Shown here piece after piece: positions 9,881 through 13,447 of a stretch of 13,447 bases of DNA (within the stretch, counting starts at the first letter, position 1; every line of letters begins with the position of its first letter). The stretch lies in NCBI GenBank assembly GCA_021784205.1, contig JAJXTB010000078.1, positions 1-13,447 of the forward strand. Reading direction: 5' to 3'. The translations under genes were made by a program, and so were the position numbers. Below the pieces are notes generated by a model. It saw only the letters and a program-made list of their open reading frames with translations. It did no database searches and had not been told where the DNA came from. This DNA is from Actinomycetes bacterium. GTDB lineage: Bacteria; Actinomycetota; Acidimicrobiia; Acidimicrobiales; RAAP-2.

Positions 9881-10435
9881 CTAGTGTTCGACGGTGGCCG
9901 GAGTGCTTCGGCCAAGTCTAGGGAGTGCGACGCGACCCGTTCGGTGTAGTTCGACCTCGGCGAAGGCCTCGAGGGCTCGTTCGAGGTCGTCGCACGCGCT
10001 CGGCGTTCCGGCCAGCATGACCGTGACCGCACCGGGATCCACGTCGACGATGGCCGCACCCGCGTTGCCGAGCGTGTCGAGCAGCGAGGTCCGGTTCGCC
10101 ACGTCGGTCTTGATCGTCGCGAGCAGCAACTCGCGTTCGACGGCCTCGCGGGGGGCGATGTCGGAGATGGCGACGACGTTCACCAACTTGTCCAACTGGC
10201 CCACGATCTGTTCGAGGGGCGTCGACTCGGCGTCGACGACGATGGTCACCCGCGAGAACCGGGCGTGGCTCTCCGACGGCGCGACGGCCAGTGAGTAGAT
10301 GTTAAAGCCGCGCCGGGCGAACAGCCCGGCGATGCGCGCGAGCACGCCCGACTTGTTCTCGACCAGCACCGAGAGGATGTGGTGACGCACCGGGGAGTGG
10401 ACCGGCTCGCCGGCGAAGGGCTCGGGAACGTTCAT
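9881..10435 (-). CDS. ilvN: Acetolactate synthase small (regulatory) subunit
   Basis: Regulatory partner of IlvB: it activates the catalytic subunit and, in this family, confers feedback inhibition by branched-chain amino acids such as valine. The 184-residue protein begins its ACT domain at HHILSVLVENKSGVLARIAG (about 18-37), with the RRGFNIYSLAVAPSE segment next, and has the C-terminal small-subunit domain from about residue 95 (EAVERELLLATIKTD). Its ATG overlaps the ilvB TGA as ATGA, which implies translational coupling and stoichiometric production with IlvB. ilvC starts 12 bp after its stop. Slightly longer than the commonest small subunits but otherwise ordinary. Confidence 0.97.
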   Translation of the reverse strand: MNVPEPFAGEPVHSPVRHHILSVLVENKSGVLARIAGLFARRGFNIYSLAVAPSESHARFSRVTIVVDAESTPLEQIVGQLDKLVNVVAISDIAPREAVERELLLATIKTDVANRTSLLDTLGNAGAAIVDVDPGAVTVMLAGTPSACDDLERALEAFAEVELHRTGRVALPRLGRSTPATVEH

Positions 10436-12147
10436 CGCGCACCGCCGCGCTGGCTGGGGTGCACCAGGATGTCGTCGTTGGAGACGCCGGCGGGCACCAT
10501 CGGGAAGACCTTCTCGGTGCTATCGGTGCGAAAGTCGATCACGACGGGCACGTCGTTGATCTGATTGGCCTCGTCGATCACGTCGTTCATCTCCTTCACG
10601 TTGGTCGCGCGCAGGCCCACACAGCCCATCGCCTCGGCCCACTTGACGTAGTCGGGCAGGTCCGGCGAGAGGTAGACCTCGCTATATCGCTCGTCGTAGA
10701 ACATCTCCTGCCACTGGCGGACCATGCCGAGGTAGGCGTTGTTCAAGATCGCCACCTTGATGGGAATCCCCTCGGAGCGCGCCGTGACGAGCTCTTGAGC
10801 GGTCATCTGGAAGCACCCGTCGCCGTCGATGCACCACACGGTCCGGTCCGGTCGTCCGACCTTGGCGCCGATCGCGGCGGGGACGCCGAAGCCCATGGTC
10901 CCCGCGCCACCGGAGTTGACCCACGTGTTGGGCTCTTCGAAGGGCCAGTGCTGGGCCGTCCACATCTGGTGCTGGCCGACGCCTGAGGCGACGATCGTTC
11001 CCGCCGGCGCCGTTCGGGCGATCGACTCGATGACGTGTTGGGGCCGCAGTGGCCCGTCGACCTCGGGTTCGTCGTAGACCAGGGGGTAACTCGCCTGCCA
11101 GGAGCGGATCTCGCGCCACCAGCCGTCGAGGCCCTTCGGGGTCGCGCCCGCGGCGTCAAAGGCGCGCAGCGCCGAGGCGACGTCGCTCTGCAGGGCGACG
11201 TCCGGCCGACGGATCTTGCCGAACTCGGCGCGGTCGATGTCGACGTGGATCACCTTCGCGTCGGGCGCGAAGGACGCGATCTTGCCGGTGACCCGGTCGT
11301 CGAAGCGCGCGCCCAGGGTGATCAACAGGTCACTGCGCTGGATGGCGGTCACCGCGGCGTAGACGCCGTGCATCCCGGGCATGCCCAGGTGCTGGTCGTG
11401 GGAGTCCGGGAAGACGCCGCGGGCCATGAGCGTGGTCACCACGGGGATGCGCGTGCGCTCGGCGAAGGCGAGCAATTCGCCCGACGCGCGGGACTTGAGG
11501 GTCCCGCCGCCGACGTAAAGCACCGGCCGCTCGGACCCGTTGATCATCGCCACGCAGCGCGCCACGGCCGACTCGTCCAACTCGACCGTCGGGCGATAGC
11601 CCGGCAGGTCGAACTCCTCGACCCCCGCCGGGTACCACCACTCCATCGTGGACTGCGCCACGTCCTTGGGCACGTCGATCAGCACCGGACCGGGCCGTCC
11701 CGTGGTCGCGAGGTGGAAGGCCGCCGCCACCGCGCGCGGCAGCTCGTGGGCCGACTGGACGAGGAAGTTGTGCTTGGTCACGCCCATCGTGATGCCGGTG
11801 ATGTCGCACTCTTGGAACGCGTCCAGGCCGATCGAACTGGTCGCGACCTGGCCGGTGATCACGACGAGCGGTGTCGAGTCCATGTGCGCGTTCGTGATCG
11901 GCGTGACGATGTTGGTCGCGCCCGGACCGCTCGTGACCATCGCGACCCCCGCGCGACCGGTCGCCATCGCGTACCCCTCGGCCATGTGACCGGCCCCCTG
12001 CTCGTGGCGCACCAGGATGTGGCGGATCGACGAGTCGAGCAGCGGGTCGTATACGGGCAGGATCGCGCCGCCGGGCAGGCCGAAGATCGTGTCGACCCCC
12101 TGCTGTTCGAGGCTCTTGATGAGGGCTTGCGCGCCTGTGAGTTCCAC
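10432..12147 (-). CDS. ilvB: Acetolactate synthase large (catalytic) subunit
   Basis: TPP-dependent enzyme condensing two pyruvates to 2-acetolactate, or pyruvate with 2-oxobutyrate, the first common step of branched-chain amino-acid synthesis. The 571-residue protein has the catalytic TPP-activating Glu49 in RHEQGAGHMAEGYA, the SGPGATNIVTPI segment, the FAD-associated ARFDDRVTGK region, and the TPP/Mg motif beginning GDGCFQMTAQELVTA and ending LNNAYLGMV. All expected residues are present. The start is GTG at 12147, with GGAAG 8 nt upstream. The T-run of an intrinsic terminator ends only about 25 nt before this start, behind a leader peptide rich in branched-chain codons, so expression is likely attenuated by charged Leu/Ile/Val tRNA. 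It overlaps ilvN by ATGA. Confidence 0.98.
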   Translation of the reverse strand: MELTGAQALIKSLEQQGVDTIFGLPGGAILPVYDPLLDSSIRHILVRHEQGAGHMAEGYAMATGRAGVAMVTSGPGATNIVTPITNAHMDSTPLVVITGQVATSSIGLDAFQECDITGITMGVTKHNFLVQSAHELPRAVAAAFHLATTGRPGPVLIDVPKDVAQSTMEWWYPAGVEEFDLPGYRPTVELDESAVARCVAMINGSERPVLYVGGGTLKSRASGELLAFAERTRIPVVTTLMARGVFPDSHDQHLGMPGMHGVYAAVTAIQRSDLLITLGARFDDRVTGKIASFAPDAKVIHVDIDRAEFGKIRRPDVALQSDVASALRAFDAAGATPKGLDGWWREIRSWQASYPLVYDEPEVDGPLRPQHVIESIARTAPAGTIVASGVGQHQMWTAQHWPFEEPNTWVNSGGAGTMGFGVPAAIGAKVGRPDRTVWCIDGDGCFQMTAQELVTARSEGIPIKVAILNNAYLGMVRQWQEMFYDERYSEVYLSPDLPDYVKWAEAMGCVGLRATNVKEMNDVIDEANQINDVPVVIDFRTDSTEKVFPMVPAGVSNDDILVHPSQRGGAR

Positions 12148-12172
12148 GATTCCTACTTCCGTCGATATAAAG

Positions 12173-12198
12173 AAAAAAGCCTCCCGATTGGGAGGCTT
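12173..12198 (-). terminator. Intrinsic terminator acting as ilvBNC attenuator
   Basis: On the minus strand AAGCCTCCC, loop AATC, GGGAGGCTT form a perfect 9-bp stem (7 GC-rich pairs plus two A-T) followed directly by a run of six T. It lies between the leader peptide stop and the ilvB GTG on the same strand, so it would stop transcription before ilvB unless prevented. A candidate competing pairing exists: GGGGATAGGC (12228-12237), just after the Val codons, is complementary to the terminator's 5' arm with a 2-nt bulge. Which pairing is the true antiterminator is not resolved. Confidence 0.88.
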
Positions 12199-12219
12199 CC
12201 GGTGAACGCGTGTACGTGA

Positions 12220-12270
12220 CTACCGGTGCCTATCCCCTACTACTACCAGAATCAGGCGGCCCGTGGTCAC
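12220..12270 (-). CDS. ilv leader peptide, 16 aa (Leu-Ile-Leu-Val-Val-Val)
   Basis: GTG-started 16-codon ORF reading MTTGRLILVVVGDRHR, ending TAG. Six consecutive codons for the three branched-chain amino acids (CTG ATT CTG GTA GTA GTA), including three successive GTA codons, are the hallmark of leader peptides controlling ilv operons by transcription attenuation, as known for Corynebacterium glutamicum ilvBNC. It ends 21 nt before the attenuator hairpin. Ribosome stalling on these codons when charged tRNA is scarce would alter leader RNA folding and let polymerase reach ilvB. No Shine-Dalgarno precedes the GTG, and a -10-like TAGATT lies 5 nt before it, suggesting a leaderless start. The bases at the ORF start (GTGAC) are complementary to GTCAC just after its stop, a possible alternative stem. 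Confidence 0.82.
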   Translation of the reverse strand: MTTGRLILVVVGDRHR

Positions 12271-12275
12271 GGTCC

Positions 12276-12305
12276 AATCTAAGCACACCGGCGACACCGA
12301 CACAA
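12276..12305 (-). promoter_or_regulatory. Candidate ilvBNC promoter
   Basis: Minus-strand -10-like TAGATT (12276-12281) with an 18-bp spacer to TTGTGT (12300-12305), a weak -35. Transcription would start close to 12270, which is the G of the leader-peptide GTG. The -35 abuts the hairpin after ilvD, so the ilvBNC unit appears separately initiated. Confidence 0.5.
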
Positions 12306-12306
12306 G

Positions 12307-12348
12307 ACGGCCCCGGGTTCGCCCGCGTCCAGCGAGCGCCGGGGCCGT
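12307..12348 (-). terminator. Hairpin after ilvD, likely terminator
   Basis: Perfect 10-bp inverted repeat ACGGCCCCGG / CCGGGGCCGT with a 22-nt loop, 22 nt after the ilvD stop. On the minus strand it is followed only by TCTTGTGT, without a true T-run, so termination may be weak. Its position between ilvD and the ilvB promoter suggests it insulates the two units. Confidence 0.55.
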
Positions 12349-12370
12349 GGCGTCGAACGCGTCAGACCGG

Positions 12371-13447
12371 TCAGCGTGACGTCACCGCACCGGTTTCGGC
12401 CCCCTGGACCAGTCGGGCGAACTTCTCCAAGACCCCGGTCGTGTACCGGGGCACGAACGGTGCTCGGCGCTCGGCGCGCGCCGCGAGGACCGCGTCGTCG
12501 ACGAGCAGATCGATCGTGTTGGTCGTCACGTCGATTTCGATGACGTCGCCGTCTTCAACGAGGCCGATCGGCCCCCCGTCGAGCGCCTCGGGCGCCACGT
12601 GGCCCACGCAAAAACCGTGGGTGCCGCCACTGAATCGTCCGTCGGTGACGAGTGCCGAGTCACTGCCGCGGCCCACGCCCTTCATCGCGCCGGTGACCGC
12701 GAGCATCTCGCGCATGCCCGGACCGGACTTCGGGCCCTCGTAACGAATGACCACCACGGTCTCGGGCTCGATCTCACCGGCGAGGATCGCGGTCATCGCC
12801 GCGTCCTCACCGTCAAAGACCCGCGCGGTGCCTCGAAAGTGCAGGTTGTCAATGCCCGCGACTTTCACGACGGCGCCCTTGGGCGCGAGCGAACCGCGCA
12901 GCACCGCGATGCCGCCGCGGTCGTGGATCGGGTGGTCGACGTCGTGGATGACCTCGCCGTCGGGTCGCCGGGCGGCGAAGGCCTCGAGGCTCGTGGCCAT
13001 GGTCTCCCCCGAAACGGTCATCACGTCGCCGTGCAGCAGGCCCCGCTCGAGCAGGTGCGCGAGCACGACCGGCACCCCGCCGATCTCGTCGATGTCGCTC
13101 ATGTGATATTTGCCGTGCGGCTTGGTGTCGGCGATGTGGGGTACGCGCGCGGCGATCGTGTTGAAGTCGTCGAGCTCGAGTGGCACGCGCGCCTCGTGGG
13201 CGATGGCGAGCAGGTGCAGCACCGCGTTCGTCGAACCACCGAGGGCCATCACCACCGCGATGGCGTTCTCGAACGCCTCGCGGGTCATGATCTGGCGGGC
13301 GGTGATCCCACGGTCGAGCAGGTTCACCACGGCCAGTCCCGAGTCGTAGGCGTACTGGTCGCGTCGCGGGTCGATCGACGGCACGCTCGCGCTGCCGAGC
13401 AGCGACATGCCGAGCGCCTCGCCGACGCTCGCCATCGTGTTGGCCGT
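12371..13447 (-). CDS. ilvD: Dihydroxyacid dehydratase, N-terminal part beyond window edge
   Basis: Dehydrates 2,3-dihydroxy-isovalerate or -methylvalerate to the 2-oxo acids, the step after IlvC, using an iron-sulfur cluster and Mg. The visible 358 residues are the C-terminal roughly 60-65% of a protein of about 560-570. They open with [20 protein letters not shown], a highly conserved DHAD motif, and contain [31 protein letters not shown], the [14 protein letters not shown] segment and [16 protein letters not shown], which carries the catalytic serine. The frame continues past the apparent internal ATG at 13435, so the real start lies upstream of the window. It is followed by a GC hairpin and the ilvBNC control region and is probably a separate transcription unit in the same direction. 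Confidence 0.97.
   Translation of the reverse strand, partial: TANTMASVGEALGMSLLGSASVPSIDPRRDQYAYDSGLAVVNLLDRGITARQIMTREAFENAIAVVMALGGSTNAVLHLLAIAHEARVPLELDDFNTIAARVPHIADTKPHGKYHMSDIDEIGGVPVVLAHLLERGLLHGDVMTVSGETMATSLEAFAARRPDGEVIHDVDHPIHDRGGIAVLRGSLAPKGAVVKVAGIDNLHFRGTARVFDGEDAAMTAILAGEIEPETVVVIRYEGPKSGPGMREMLAVTGAMKGVGRGSDSALVTDGRFSGGTHGFCVGHVAPEALDGGPIGLVEDGDVIEIDVTTNTIDLLVDDAVLAARAERRAPFVPRYTTGVLEKFARLVQGAETGAVTSR

Noticed and set aside
11035..12219. 394-codon open frame antisense to ilvB
   Set aside because: Low-complexity Arg/His/Asp/Val-rich composition produced by GC-rich codon bias of ilvB; no domain and no ribosome-binding site.
12150..12300. T-box riboswitch upstream of ilvB
   Set aside because: The interval is too short for a T-box, and no T-box consensus (AGGGTGGNACCGCG-like) is present; the leader peptide explains the terminator.

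Overview
The window is GC-rich chromosomal DNA whose gene content points to a high-GC actinobacterium, possibly of the Acidimicrobiia. This is inferred from the mycobacterial-type SerC, the long SerA with an ACT tail, the SDR-DUF2867 fusion, a DUF4232-like exported protein and frequent GTG starts. It is mostly housekeeping amino-acid biosynthesis, interrupted by one compositionally different accessory segment.

Left part (1-6312): the 3' end of an AKR6-type aldo/keto reductase converges on serA. serA lies downstream of a class I aminotransferase gene on the minus strand. serC is divergent from that aminotransferase across only 36 bp. SerA and SerC catalyse the first two steps of serine synthesis from 3-phosphoglycerate. 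serC is followed on the plus strand by an NAD(P)-binding SDR/DUF2867 gene.

Middle part (6313-8831): about 2.5 kb of visibly less GC-rich DNA carries two divergent genes for exported or membrane-anchored proteins of unknown function, a possible 50-codon small ORF, and two stretches with no convincing gene. The segment is bounded by a 31-bp perfect direct repeat. One copy is the natural 3' end of ilvC (8832-8862); the other (6312-6342) begins on the stop codon of the SDR gene. Seven bases after the left copy lies a 37-bp perfect copy of an internal piece of serC (6350-6386 = 4339-4375). The left boundary is therefore a mosaic of two nearby genes, and it now encodes the C-terminal tail of the membrane protein.

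Right part (8834-13447, all minus strand): ilvB-ilvN-ilvC encode acetolactate synthase large and small subunits and ketol-acid reductoisomerase, tightly packed with an ATGA overlap between ilvB and ilvN. Upstream lies ilvD (dihydroxyacid dehydratase, cut by the window edge). Together these cover the shared valine/isoleucine steps. Between ilvD and ilvB is a compact control region: a hairpin after ilvD, a candidate promoter, a 16-codon leader peptide with a Leu-Ile-Leu-Val-Val-Val run, and a strong intrinsic terminator just before ilvB. This is the layout of a branched-chain amino-acid transcription attenuator. The leader GTG sits where transcription would be predicted to start, so the leader mRNA may be leaderless.

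The most unusual observations are the mosaic boundary of the accessory segment and the compact ilv attenuator.
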